Source: Eucommia ulmoides
Taxonomy: Eukaryota; Streptophyta; Magnoliopsida; Garryales; Eucommiaceae
Assembly (NCBI GenBank): GCA_016647705.1
Contig: CM028335.1
Coordinates: forward strand, 41,020,526-41,084,525
DNA: 64,000 nucleotides
Reading direction: 5' to 3'
The notes beneath the pieces are model-generated. The model was not told the origin of the DNA, did not search any database, and was given only the letters and a program-made list of their open reading frames with translations. Shown one piece after another: positions 24,006-34,999 of this stretch; within the stretch, counting starts at the first letter, position 1; the number at the start of each line of letters is the position of its first letter. The position numbers and the translations under genes are program-made.

Positions 24006-24838
24006 TGTTGCGAACTTCACCAAGGATTCGTGAGACCCGAAACCAACTTAGGATTTTTCACGAAGATCAAAACTAAATCAGATTTTAAGCAAACTAAAAA
24101 TATAGAAATTGAAAGATAGATTACCTTAACCCAACGTTTATGAACGAAACGCGAACCAATGGTATAATGATCTTGACCCAATGATTATAATGAATCATGA
24201 ACCAAAGATATAAGTTTGAACGCCACAAAAAACTCTTAATAAGTTCAGGAAAAGTTCTCTGAAGAACTAAAGAGAAAATTCTCACAATTTTATTAAGCAA
24301 AAATAATCTCCATTTCCCATGAGATACAAGTCTCTTAAATAGATAAAAGAAAGAACCCTAGCTTGTAAATAGTGCAGCCGTGAATAGTGTCTGTGAACAG
24401 TACATGAATAGTGGCGGCCACAATAGAAATAAAAGGAAACCCTAGAGGACTAAGGAATCCTAGAGAAATAAGAAAACCCTACTCCTAATCTAAAAAGGAA
24501 AAGGCTAAATTGGCAATCTTGCCTTACAAATTATTAAATAAATAACCTAAATTAAAAATAAAACACTAATAAATAAAATAAATATGATAAGAATTTCGTG
24601 GTCCACATGACTTGGCCCATTTGAGTTCATGTCTAAGCCCATTCGCTTGTTTTGATGAGATGGATTTGGCTTTGATTGTTCGATGGGCCTAATTTAGGCT
24701 TAACTATTGTAGACATGAGCCAAGTCTCTTGAATTAGCCCATTAAGTGCTACTTTGATTTTTCTTGGATCTTTCCCTAGTAATAGGCCTAACTGGAACAT
24801 GTAACTGATCCTCTGATGGTGCTTGTTGGTTCTCATTA
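24006..24838 (-). repeat. 3' LTR of element B
   Basis: 833 bp on the minus strand. The expected TGATGAG start is TAATGAG here. As in family A, a Pol-like C-terminal peptide is readable at its start (KVALNGLIQETW), showing that pol once extended into the LTR. Confidence 0.88.
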
Positions 24839-24852
24839 TTCCCCCTCTCTTC
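24839..24852 (-). promoter_or_regulatory. Polypurine tract of element B
   Basis: The minus strand reads GAAGAGAGGGGGAA directly before the LTR. Confidence 0.75.
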
Positions 24853-25605
24853 AAAATGATTCATCCTCGAATCTTCACCAGAGTGTTCTTAATAGTTCAG
24901 AAATTGTCAAGCATTCGCCAAGTCCCATCCTTCCTAAGCACAAGTAGCATTGGTACCGCGCACGGACTCTTGCCTTCTCGTACGTATCCTTTGGCCATCA
25001 ACTTCTCCACTTGCCTTTGAAGTTCCTTTGTCTCCTCCGAATTATGCCTATAGGCTACTGGTTGGTCAGGAATCATTGTTCAAGGCACAAAATCGGTTTG
25101 ATTCCCAATCCCTCTATAAGGTAGAAAACCGCTATGCACATCATTAGAAAACATGTCCTTATAATCCTGCAACATATAAACTACAACACTAGGCAAAGAT
25201 TTGTCAATTTCATTAGTGGTAAAACAAGCCTCTTTGTACAAGAGTACAAATATAGGTTGATTTGTATAAAAAGTCATATTGACATCACTCGCCTTAGCAT
25301 AAAAACTCACTTGTTTTTCTGTTTTTCTCTCATTTTTTTTCACTCTCTTTTTCTTTTTCACTCTCCTCTTTCTCATCTTTTTTTGAACTCTCGGTCTCAC
25401 AAGTTTTTTTCAACTCATTCTCTCTTTTCAATTTCATTTGATCCTCATTTTCCCTTTGTTGTTCCATATCATCCTCCGCGACTTGAGCACTTAGAGCATG
25501 CCAATCAACAAGTAACTCACCCTCCACCAAGTACTCCACATCACCGTCACAAGCATCCCGATGCGGTAGCATCTGGTCATTATCACTCTCTCTGTCGGTT
25601 TCCAT
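24853..25605 (-). pseudogene. pol: Element B pol remnant (linker and start of reverse transcriptase)
   Basis: On the minus strand, a frame starting at 25605 contains VDWHALSAQVAEDDMEQQREN, equivalent to the ARRALSLQAKGVEEVQQEN segment of A1, then jumps to a Glu/Lys-rich linker. The protease that should follow QREN is deleted. A second frame (25400-25080) covers the Lys/Arg-rich linker, then PIFVLLYKEA, LQDYKDMF and GIGNQTDFVP. After a stop, LVLRKDGTWRM is the first reverse transcriptase motif, and then the polypurine tract follows almost at once. RNase H and integrase are absent. Confidence 0.82.
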
Positions 25606-25617
25606 CTCTCCATCAAT

Positions 25618-26649
25618 CTATGCTTTGTTGACATTGGGCAAATCGTCTCTCCTTTTTCGTGGTTCGGTTTTGGACTTTGAAACAGCCCTTTCGTCTATTC
25701 TCTCATTCGGCCTCCATGAAGTAGAAGAGCCCAAGTTTTGAAATAACTGAGTTTCTTTCCTTTTAAGTTGTCGTTCCACCTTTATTACCATGTGCACCAT
25801 GTCCTCCAACTCCACATAATGTTGCAACTTCACCACGTTGGCAATCTCCCGATCCAGCCCATCCAAGAATCTTGCCATTGTTGCTTCTCTATCTTTCTCG
25901 ATATTAGCCCAGATCATAACGATCTTCATCTCCTTGTAGTAATCATCCACGCTTCGATAGCCTTGAGTAAGACTTTGTAATTTATGGTACAAATCCCTAT
26001 AGTAGTGACTAGGGACAAATCTTCTGCTCATTATGGCTTTCATTTCAGCCCACGTCTCAATAGGCCTCTTATGGTTTCGCCTTCTATTCATCACAAGTTG
26101 ATCCCACCATATTATAGCATAATCAATAAATACAATTACAACGAGTTTTACCTTTTTATGCTCAGAGTAGTTGCAGCACTCAAAGTTCAAATCCATCTTC
26201 TTCTCCCACTCCAAGTACGCTTCAGGGTCGTTCTTCCCTTGGAACGATGGAATCTTCATCTTGATACTTCTAAAGTTATTATCGATTTGCTCCCCATATA
26301 TATCTTCTCTATTGCCATATCTGCAGCCAAATCTGCCCAAGCTCGCATTAGAGATGCGATCCTCTTCATCTAGGTCATCCCCATCATAATCTTCATATTC
26401 ATACCGAGGTAGATTCCTCTCTCGTCGTTGTACATTAGGAGCTTTAGGTGGTTGCCGTGAACTAGACTCAGCATTGTCTAGTCGTTCATGTACTTCATCA
26501 AATCTCGAGTTCAATTGTTCAAACTTTCGCTCTAAGGCTTTGTAGAAAACTTTGACATCCACGACGTCCATCCTTTCCAGTTCTTCATTAGATGAGCCTT
26601 TGTTTGTTTCTTGATACATGTTTAATAATCTACAAAACCAAGTTAGCAA
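25618..26649 (-). CDS. gag: Element B Gag, intact 343-codon frame
   Basis: Capsid-type Gag of a Ty3/gypsy element, which would pack element RNA into cytoplasmic particles. The frame opens at 26649; a later Met (MYQETNKGSSNEELER, residue 11) may be the true start. The N-terminal part has a probable coiled coil (YKALERKFEQLNSRFDEVHE) and an acidic stretch (YEYEDYDGDDLDEEDR). The core has MKIPSFQGKNDPEAYLEWEK, CCNYSEHKKVKL, IIWWDQLV, RPIETWAEM and RFVPSHYYRDLYHKLQ, ending with LEDMVHMVIKVERQLKRK. The C terminus is basic and lacks the CCHC zinc knuckle that A1 and A2 retain in damaged form; it seems to have been deleted between PNVNK and the following EMETDRESDND. It is the longest open frame in the window and the only retrotransposon frame here without stops. 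Expression is unknown. Confidence 0.85.
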   Translation of the reverse strand: MLTWFCRLLNMYQETNKGSSNEELERMDVVDVKVFYKALERKFEQLNSRFDEVHERLDNAESSSRQPPKAPNVQRRERNLPRYEYEDYDGDDLDEEDRISNASLGRFGCRYGNREDIYGEQIDNNFRSIKMKIPSFQGKNDPEAYLEWEKKMDLNFECCNYSEHKKVKLVVIVFIDYAIIWWDQLVMNRRRNHKRPIETWAEMKAIMSRRFVPSHYYRDLYHKLQSLTQGYRSVDDYYKEMKIVMIWANIEKDREATMARFLDGLDREIANVVKLQHYVELEDMVHMVIKVERQLKRKETQLFQNLGSSTSWRPNERIDERAVSKSKTEPRKRRDDLPNVNKA

Positions 26650-27224
26650 ACCTCACAAACACTCCCTCACAAGTTTCCCTCAAGATTGATGGCACTCGCG
26701 CTTGTGTTTCACTCAAATTCGGCTTTTATCCTCTTATGAGATCACACTTTCTTGCCTTTTTCCACTCTTTAGTTCAATCTTTTAGTTTTTTATCGAACTT
26801 AACCAAACTCAATCAGAAATTTCTCATGATAATTCAAACTCAACAAATCAATTTAACTAAGAATGAGATTTAGGACAAAAGTAAAGTGAACAAGAAGAGC
26901 ACAAAGGATAAATTTGTGGAATAGAACAAGAAGAAATAAATTTCGAATTTTGGAGCTGCGGGATTTTATTTTATTTTTTATTCAGTTTTTTTTTTTTTTT
27001 TTTGTTTTCTTTTGTTTCTATTTTTTTTTCAGTTTCAGTTTTTTATTTTTTTATTTTTTTGCAGCAACTTAAATCAAGAATGAAGATGCTCAGTACCAAA
27101 GAAAAAAAAACCAAAAAATTTAACCAAATATAAATATTTCGGCCAAGAAAGTTCAAGTATGAAGGAAAAGAAAACGATGAACGAAGAAGAATAAAGAGGA
27201 TAGGAGAAACCTGATTTAGACATT
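26650..27224 (-). other. 5' leader of element B
   Basis: Between primer site and gag on the minus strand, A-rich in sense orientation, with a long homopolymer-rich segment at about 26970-27060. No gene seen. Confidence 0.7.
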
Positions 27225-27237
27225 GCTCTAATTACCA
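27225..27237 (-). promoter_or_regulatory. Primer-binding site of element B
   Basis: The minus strand reads TGGTAATTAGAGC two bases after the LTR end, the initiator-Met type with the same extra A as family A. Confidence 0.78.
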
Positions 27238-27239
27238 AA

Positions 27240-28073
27240 TGATGCGAACCTCACCAAGGATTAGTGAGACCCGAAACCAACTTAGGATTTTTTCGTGAAG
27301 ATCGAAACTAAATCAGATTTTGAGCAAACTAAAAATACAGAAATTGAAAGATAGATTACCTTGACCCAACGTTTATGAACAAAACGCGAACCAATGGTAT
27401 AATGATCTTGACCCAATGATTATAATGAATCATGAACCAAATATATAAGTTTGAACGCCACAAGAAACTCTTGATAAGTTCAGGAAAAATTCTCTGAAGA
27501 GCTAAAGAGAAAACTCTCACAATTTTATTAATAAAAAATAATCTCCCTTTCCCATGGGATACAAGTCTCTTAAATAGATTAAAGAAATAACCCTAACTTG
27601 TGAATAGTGCAACCATGAACAGTGTCGGTGAACAGTGCATGAATAGTGGCGGCCACAATAGAAATAAAAGGAAACCCTAGAGGACTAAGGAATCCTAGAG
27701 AAATAAGAAAACCCTACTCCTAATCTAAAAAGGAAAAGGCTAAATTGGCAATCTTGCCTTACAAATTATTAAATAAATAACCTAAATTAAAAATAAAACA
27801 CTAATAAATAAAATAAATATGATAAGAATTTTGTGATCCACATGACTTGGCCCATTTGAGTTCATGTCTAAGCCCATTCGCTTGTTTTGATGAAATGGAT
27901 TTGGCCTTGATTGTCCGATGGGTCTAATTTGGGCTTAACTATTGTAGACATGGGACAAGTCTCTTGAATTAGCCCATTAAGTGCTACTTTGATTTTTCTT
28001 GGATCTTTCCCTAGTAATAGTCCTAACTGGAACATGTAACTGATCCTCTGATAGTGCTCGTTGATTCTCATCA
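27240..28073 (-). repeat. 5' LTR of element B
   Basis: 834 bp, TGATGAGAATC to GGTTCGCATCA on the minus strand. It matches the other LTR closely, with scattered substitutions. Confidence 0.9.
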
Positions 28074-28079
28074 GCAACC

Positions 28080-29150
28080 ATGTCCCACAACAATACTAAG
28101 AGCATTGTCGAAGATGCTACGGAACTGAATGATTCGAAAGTATTTATGGAGGCCATGATAATTGAGATGAGGCATGTGATGAAGTTGGAACTGGAGAAGG
28201 TTCACGAACAGATAGATCAGATGGAGAATACACGTATGAAGCAGCCACAAATCGCTCCTAATGTGCGTAGAAGGGAAATAGTTCAACCGAGGGAAGTGAG
28301 GGTTAAAGATGAAGAGTATTATGGGGATGGTTTTGATGAAAAAGATTATCGAGATTATGTTTTTAGTAATAGGAGACATGAAGGGCGGTTTAGAGACGTT
28401 AGGAATCGGGAAGATAACAAATTGGGTGGTATTAAGATGAAGATTCCGTCATTTCCAGGTAGATCCGATCCTGAAGCATACCTTGAGTGTGAGAAGAAGA
28501 TGGAGTTCGTATTTGACTGCCACAACTATTCCAAAGCAAAAAAGGTAAAATTAGCTGTGATTGAATTTTCTTACTATGCTATTACTTGGTGGGATCAGCT
28601 TGTTATAAATAGGAGGCGGAATAGAGGACGACCAATAGATACATGGGAGGAGATGAAAACGGTAATAAGAAAACAGTTCGTTCCAAGTTACTACTACCAA
28701 GAGTTGTACAAAAAGCTACAAGGTCTTTGACAGGGAAGCCGGAGCGTAGAGGATTACTACAAGGAGATAGAGATTGCTATGATCCGAGCTAATGTAGAGG
28801 AAGATCGAGAGGCTACAATGGCTAGATTTTTACTTGGATTAAATCGGGAAATCCAAGATAAGGTAGAGATGCAGCATTATGTGGAGTTGGAAGATATGGT
28901 GCACATGGCCATCAAAGTGGAGCAACAACTCAAGAGGGGGGGTCATGTGCAACCCATAACTCTAGTTCTACCTCTCGAAAACTGAGTTATACCAAGCAGA
29001 TGGACAAGTCACAAACGTCCAAATCCGAGCTGAAGTCCGCGAAGACCAGCCTCGTTCCTCAAGGTAAAACCGATACTTCTACCTCTAGGAATCGTGACAT
29101 TAAATATTTTAAATGTTAAGGCAGGAGACACGTAGTAGGTCAGTCTCTAA
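28080..29150 (+). pseudogene. gag: A2 gag, nearly complete
   Basis: Starts ATG TCC CAC at 28080, just after element B's right target duplication. A 216-codon open frame runs to a TGA at 28730 that replaces a codon after KLQGL. The rest continues in the same frame from 28731 (QGSRSVEDYYKE), with MIRANVEEDREATMARFLLG and LEDMVHMAIKVEQQLKR, then shifts near 28940. Core motifs are MKIPSFPGRSDPEAYLECEK, DCHNYSKAKKVKLAV and ITWWDQLV. The zinc knuckle (FKC, stop, GRRHVVGQ) at about 29110 is broken. It is the best surviving family A gag. Confidence 0.85.
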
Positions 29151-29161
29151 ACAAGAAGGTC

Positions 29162-29686
29162 ATGGTGTTGCAAGACAATGGTAAAATTGTAACCAACAAT
29201 GAAGATTCCAACACCAACGACATGCCACCATTGGAGAACGTTTTCGAGGAGAAGTATTTAGCCCCGGATGCATTGACATTGGTGGCAAGAAGAGCATTGA
29301 GCTTACAAGCAAAAGGAGTTGAAGAAGTGCAGCGGGAGAACATCTTTCACACTAGGTGCTACGTCAAAGACAAGGTATGTAGTATGATTATTGATGGTGG
29401 TAGTTGTACTAATGTTGCAAGCACAACTATAGTGGAAAATTTGGGACTGCCCGTGTTGAAGCACCCTAGACCGTACAAGTTGCAATGGTTAAATGATAGT
29501 GGAGAGATAAGGGTGAACAAGCAGGTGTTAGTTGCATTTCAAATTGGTAAATATGAAGATAAAGTGTTGTGTGATGTAGTACCGATGCAAGCGGGGCACT
29601 TGTTGCTAGGGCGTCCATGGAAGTTTGATAGGCGTGTAAAGTATGATGGCTTTACAAACAAATACTTATTTGTACTTAATCAATGA
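29162..29686 (+). pseudogene. A2 protease region
   Basis: 174 open codons parallel to A1 6636-7160. The active-site region reads IIDGGSCTNVAS and the second conserved segment QAGHLLLGRPW (A1 has GCPW). Ends at TGA 29684-29686, at the same place as A1, so that stop predates the split of the copies or both derive from a defective parent. Confidence 0.85.
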
Positions 29687-30771
29687 TCAATCACTCTTGT
29701 ACCATTGACACCGCAGCAAGTATATGAGGAGATTGCAAAAAAGAGAGTGATCAAAAGAAAGAGAACGAACAAAAGAAAAAGAGTGAAAATCAGAGAGAGG
29801 CCGAGAAAAATGAGAGAGAAAAAGAAAATCAAAATTCGGCCATTGTGAGAAAATCAGAGAGAAAACAAAAGAATTTCTATGCAAAAGTGAGTGAAATTAA
29901 GCGAGCAATGTTTTCAAATCAGCCGATTATTGTACTTTTGTACAAAGAGGCATTTCTAAACACTAACGAATTTTACCTTGCTTTGCCTAGTTCTATTGTT
30001 TCTCTTTTGCAGGAGTATGAGGATGTCTTTGTTGAGGAAACACCACAAGGGTTACCTCCAATCCGAGGGATTGAACATCAAACTAATTTTGTTCCCGGTG
30101 CGACAATTCCAAACCGACCAGCCTATAGGAGCAATCCCGAGGAGACAAATGAGCTTTAACGTCAAGTAAGTGAGTTGTTGGAGAAAGGGCACGTGAGGGA
30201 GAGCATGAGCCCATGTGCCATTCTGGTTTTACTTGTACCTAAGAAGGATGGGACGTGGAGAATGTGCATTGATTGTTGGGCCTTCAATAACATAACGATT
30301 CATGAGAAAACAGGATTGAATAGGGAGCAAAGAACGAAGCAGTATGCAAAACAAGCCAACAAGGGGCGTCACAAACTGATTTATGAACCCAGAGATTGGG
30401 TTTGGTTGCATATGAGAAAAGACAGATTTCCGGCACAAAGACGTTCCAAATTTCTTCCAAAAGGAGATGGTCATTTCCAAGTCCTAGAGTGCATCAATGA
30501 CAACGCTTACAAGCTAGAATTACCTGGTGAGTACAATGTAAGTGCTACTTTTAATGTTACTGATTTGAGTCTTTTTGTTGTAGGTGATGATTTGAGGGGA
30601 AATCCATTTCAGAAAGTAGGGAATGATGTAAATCATAGCATAACTTTAAGGGATCTAGTTCAAGTCCCAATTGGGCCTGTTACGAGAGCACAAGCAAGGA
30701 AGTTTAAAGATGCACTCAACAGACTGATTCAAGAGGCATGGAATCAAGGAAAATTAATAGAGGCCCATTGA
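29687..30771 (+). pseudogene. pol: A2 pol: linker and RT start fused to integrase C terminus by deletion
   Basis: A Lys/Arg/Glu-rich linker (absent from A1) is followed by NFYAKVSEIKRAMFSNQPI, LLQEYEDVFVEE and GIEHQTNFVPGA, then a stop at 30157-30159 and [34 protein letters not shown]. At NNITI (about 30297) the protein jumps to HEKTGLNREQRTKQYAKQAN, which in A1 lies at 9351, after the integrase core. The frame stays open across the join to 30771. About 2.0 kb of A1-equivalent sequence, including the FFDD and DDE catalytic sites, is gone. The tail DLVQVPIGPVTRAQARKFKD lies in the 3' LTR. Confidence 0.88.
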
Positions 30772-31469
30772 GCATGATCCAAATGAGCAACAAAAATTCA
30801 TCAACATGATTCAAGTTCTAGAAGAATCTGGCTAAGGCTAAGTTTAAATTGGCATGTTTAAGAATACTCATTTTTGGGTCTGATTGTAAGGCTTGCATGC
30901 CATTTATCTTCCTTTTAATTATTTTTGACATTTATGGGTGTATATGGCTGATAACAAAGCCATTTAAGACGCCCAACTTTTCTTTTCTATCTTAGGTATG
31001 TGATCAGCCAATTAAGGGGCTGATTGTGACGTTTTTTTTTCCTTTTAGGCAAGTAAGACTTATTTTATTTACCAGATTTTAGCCTTAATTAGGGTAGTTA
31101 TTTTAGAAATTTTCCCTGTAATTTTCAGCCTTTAAATAAGTGTCTAATCAATGAAAAACGCAGACCGTTGTTCTAAAAAATTGTGAGAGCTTTTTTTCTC
31201 TACAGTTCTTTGAACTACTATTCGAACTTATCGGGATTTCCCGTGGCGTTCACCAACGACTTATCAAACGGATTTCCACCACCGTTTGTGGCGTCTTCCT
31301 TATACCGAGGTTTTTGTTTCACACTAAACAACTGGTTGAGGTCATATATACCGAGATTCTTGTTTGTCATAAACAACGGGTCGAGGTTTGTTATCCAATT
31401 CTGATCTTAGAATGATCTTGGGTTCCTTTTTCTTGTCAGATCTCGTTATTCTTGGTGGGATTCACATCA
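30624..31469 (+). repeat. 3' LTR of A2
   Basis: 846 bp, TGATGTAAATC to CACATCA. It is preceded by a weak polypurine tract (CAGAAAGTAGGGAA) degraded relative to A1. Confidence 0.88.
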
Positions 31470-31980
31470 GTTTTGGTCCAAAAAAACTATTTTTTTTTGT
31501 TGGAAACGACCTTTTGAGCAAAACGCCCCCGAAAGGCCCAAAAAAATCACATTTGACCGAAAAGTCAACTATGTCCGTTTTTGGCCAAGTATACCATTTT
31601 TTTGGGTGGAAACAACTTTTCGAACAAAACTCCCCAAAAAGCCCAAAAGACAAAGTTTGACCATAAAAGTCAACAATGTTCATTTTCGACCAAAAATACC
31701 ATTTTTTTTGGTTGAAAACAACCTTAAAAGAAAAAGGCCCAAAAAGATCAAGTTTGACGGGAAAAGTCAATTGTGTCCGTTTTGGACCAAAAATACTATT
31801 TTTTTTTTGTAGAAACGGCCTTCTGAACAAAACGCCCCCGACATACCCAAAAAGACAATATTTTACCAGTAAAGTCAAGTGTGTCTATTACCGACAAAAA
31901 TAATACTTTTTTTTTTTGTGGAAACGGACTTCCAAGCAAAACCCCCCAAAAGGCCCAAAAAGACCAAGTTTAACCTGAAA
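31470..31980. repeat. Tandem array, block V
   Basis: Five monomers continuing block IV across A2, with CCAAGTATACC at 31585. The array ends at about 31980 after CAAGTTTAACCTGAAA. Confidence 0.88.
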
Positions 31981-32085
31981 TGAAAGGAATCTTTGGTTCA
32001 ACCTGTTCTCCATTCTCCAAATTTTGCATACGGAATGCAAGGCTGGAATGAGCAAACCTCCGCCCCATCTCGGGCAGATATGTGT
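31981..32085. other. Short unrecognised segment between array and A3
   Basis: 105 bp unlike satellite or retrotransposon sequence seen elsewhere in the window. Origin unknown. Confidence 0.4.
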
Positions 32086-32652
32086 TGATGTAAATCATAG
32101 CACCACTTCAAGGGATCTAATTCAAGTCCCAATTAAGCCGGTTACAAGAGCACGAGCAAGGAAGTTTAAAAGATGTACTCAACGGGCTAATTCAAGAGGT
32201 GTAGACTCAAGCAAATTCGTGGAGACCCATTGAGCATTATCTGCGTGATCAACAAAGATTCATCAACATGATCCAAGTTCTAGAAGAATCTGGCCAAGGC
32301 TAAGCTTAAATTCAGCAAATTAAATTGGCATGTTTATATTGTCATGTTTAGGAATATTTCTTTTTAGGTCTGATTGTAAGGCTTGAATGCCAAAATAGTT
32401 ACTTTTCTTTTATTTGTTATTTGATTTTTATGGGTGTGTATGGCTGATTCCACAGCCATTTAAAGCTTCCAACTTTTCGTTTCTATTTTAGGCGTGTGAT
32501 CAGCCAATTAAAGGGTTGGTTGTCTTTTTTTCTTTTAGGCAAGTAAGAGTTATTTCTTTACCAAATTTTAGCCTTAATTAGGACAGCTATTTTAGGAATC
32601 TCTTTATAATGGCTAGCCTTTTAAATAGGCATCTAATCAATGGAAAGAGGGT

Positions 32653-34058
32653 TGATAGGTGTGATCTACCTATCCATTTACAAACTGAACTAAGTTATTT
32701 TTCGAGTATTTTTATAATATTTTATTACGTTTTAATTAGTTTTTATTCTTTTTGTATAAATCAGGTGTGTGGGGTGAATATGTATGAAAACGGAGCGTAA
32801 ACGATCAAATCGGACCAAGAAAGGTAGAAAAAACAAGCACGGAGGCAATTATCGAAACAGCAGCCCACCGCCATGACGGTGAAAATTTGAGAAGGGCCTA
32901 ATTTTGCAAGACATCTACCGCCGTAGCGGTGAAACTGCAGGATGGTACCTGATTCTACCGTTGACTCCACCGCCTAGGCGAACATCAAATCGACATACAC
33001 ACCGCCGCGGTGGTGAATCCCACTGCCGCAGCAGTCAGCTCTGCACCAAATTAAATATTTTTTTGGATATTTTATCTATTTAATCCCCTATTCTCTCTTC
33101 TCCTTTCCTCCTCTCTAGCCATTAGAGCCCTTAGGGCTTAGAATAAAATAGAGAGAAAGAGTTTGGGGAGTGCTCAAACAATTTCAAATGAGAAGATTAC
33201 CACTAGAGAATGAGAAGCGATCGTTGAACGGTTTTAGCGGGTAAACTTCAAACTACGGCTAAGTTTATCTGTTTTTTCTTTTATTTCTTAACTTTGATAG
33301 TTGTTTGAGCATGTTTAGCTCGATTTTAATTTGTAAATATGGTTATGGACATAAGCTAAAGTTGGATTATCTAAGCGATTAATATTATTTATAAAAATGG
33401 AGTTTTGTTTTGAGTTGTGTTTCTTTAATGATTGTTCTTTATTATTCTAATTGTATTTACCGTTATTCTATGATTATATGCTAGTTAAGATATATTGAGA
33501 ATATAGGGTTTGACACTCGGGAGAGGTAATCCCGGATTTGGACTAGGTTAAACACAATCCGACGATCCAATAACCCGAGAGGGAGTTGGAGAGTGTACAA
33601 TCAATGACGTTGGGGCGAGACTCACATGACCCAGGGTCGTTAAGACATTGAGGGGAATTTCTTCGTTGACACAAAATTGCGTATTCCCCTGTCTTATACT
33701 CGGGAAAGGTGGCGAGGGAGTTTACGAACTGAGATTGTCGGATAGGTCGAACGCCATTATTGTAAACTAAACGAAATTAAACGCGTTTAAGTAAATAAAG
33801 TTAATACCTAGATAATCCACTCCCTGACCATCTTGTATTAGTATAATTAGTATAGATTAATTAGTAGTAAATTAATTTAGTATATTTTAATTTAAAATCA
33901 TTCTTTTTAGCCTAAATAAAATTAGGTTATGATAATTGCAATATTTGATAATAACGACAACCAATCCCTATGGACATGATACCCCTACTCTCCCCACATT
34001 TACTAAAACTTGACCCATACACTTGCGGTGAAAGTAACGACGTATTTACGCGCTACCA
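32653..34058. mobile_element. 1.4 kb solo LTR inserted in the A3 LTR
   Basis: Starts TGATAGGTGTG and ends CGCGCTACCA, so the ends form a near inverted pair. It is flanked by AGGGT (32648-32652) and AGGGC (34059-34063), a 5 bp duplication with one change. The interior has repeated GC-rich CCGCCG.AGCGGTG motifs (32870-33030) and, at its end, CAACCAATCCCTATGGACA followed by ACTTGACCCATACACTTGC, a pattern I associate with the 3' ends of some plant Ty3 LTRs. No coding frame of note. Family not identified. Confidence 0.8.
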
Positions 34059-34369
34059 AGGGCAGATCATTATTCAAAAAATCGTGAGTGTATTTTCTCT
34101 GCGGTTCTTTGAAGAACTACTCGAACTTATCGAGATTTCTTGTGGCGTTCACCAGCGACTTATCAAATGGATTTCCACCACCGTTTGTGGCATCTTCCCT
34201 ATACTGAGGTTCTTGTTTTGCAATAAACAACGGGTTGAGGTCATATATACCAAGGTTCTTATTTGTCGTAAACAACGAGTCGAGGTCTACCATTCAATTC
34301 TGATCGTAGAACGATCTTGGGTTCCTTTTTTTGTTGTCGGATCTCGTTATTTTGGCGGGGTATGCATCA

Positions 34370-34999
34370 TTTGGTAATCAGATCATAGGTTCTAGTTCAT
34401 TTTTTCCTATCTTTTAAAACCTTTTTTTTTCTTTATTCTGTGTTCTTTTAGTTTCCAAATTCAGTTCACACACCCTAGTTTAGTCAAATTTCCTTTACCC
34501 CATTCTATTCATATTTTGTTTGTTCTAGTTTATTTCAAAATCTTATTCTGTTATTATCAAAAGACAGTTATTAATCATCAAAACAACAACAAAAAAAATT
34601 GTTTGTTTTCATCCATTTTTGGTTTCAATAAACCCAAAAATCACCTCACCCCAAAGACAAAAAAAAAAAAAAAAAATCGTGTAAATTTTGCAATTTTGTC
34701 CTTCCAAAAATCTAATCAGCCGTGTCCCTTTTATTCTTTCTTTTAAAACCTGAAATACCTTGATGAGTTCTTGGTGAATTGTTGCTAGAAATTTTGAGTA
34801 TTATTTGTTTAGTTTCAAAAAAACTGAAAGAGGATTATCGAGTGGAAAAAGGTAAGAGTGGTGAGAACATTAGAGGGTTAAAAAGCCAAATATTTTTTTA
34901 AGTGAAACATGAGTGTAGAGTGATTCACATTCTTGAGTGCAAACATGTAAAGGAGAGAATTGTGAGATCCTTTTTTTCTAACTTTGCTTTGCAGCAACC
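34370..34999 (+). other. Primer site and leader of A3
   Basis: TGGTAATCAGATC at 34372 is the primer-binding site. The rest parallels the A1 leader, with an 18-base A run at about 34659-34676. No gene. Confidence 0.7.

Larger units (their letters stand above)
24006..28073 (-). mobile_element. Ty3/gypsy element B, non-autonomous, gag only
   Basis: 4068 bp on the minus strand. LTRs at 27240-28073 (5') and 24006-24838 (3'), flanked by GCAAT (24001-24005) and GCAAC (28074-28078), a 5 bp target duplication with one change. Inside are a primer-binding site, a long leader, an intact-looking gag frame and only fragments of pol: the protease is missing and reverse transcriptase stops just after KDGTWRM. 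The mobility proteins must have come from another element. Confidence 0.92.
22571..31469 (+). mobile_element. Ty3/gypsy retrotransposon A2, split by element B and internally deleted
   Basis: LTRs at 22571-23437 and 30624-31469. Element B (24006-28073) is inserted between leader and gag. Joining the array across A2 gives an in-register monomer (GTGTTCGTT then TTGGTCCAAAAAAAC), so A2 inserted directly into the array, with a likely target duplication GTTCT/GTTTT. About 2.0 kb of reverse transcriptase, RNase H and integrase is missing at 30297. With B and the deletion removed, the layout equals A1. Confidence 0.9.

Noticed and set aside
25134..26389. Plus-strand frames across element B gag
   Set aside because: They are antisense shadows of the Gag and linker frames on the minus strand.
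1381..31980. CRISPR-like array
   Set aside because: Units are contiguous diverged monomers without conserved short repeats separated by unique spacers, and the genome is a plant nuclear one.
33520..33780. tRNA or structural RNA in the GC-richer part of the A3-inserted LTR
   Set aside because: No cloverleaf or conserved B-box pair could be read; it lies inside a TG...CA solo LTR with target duplication.
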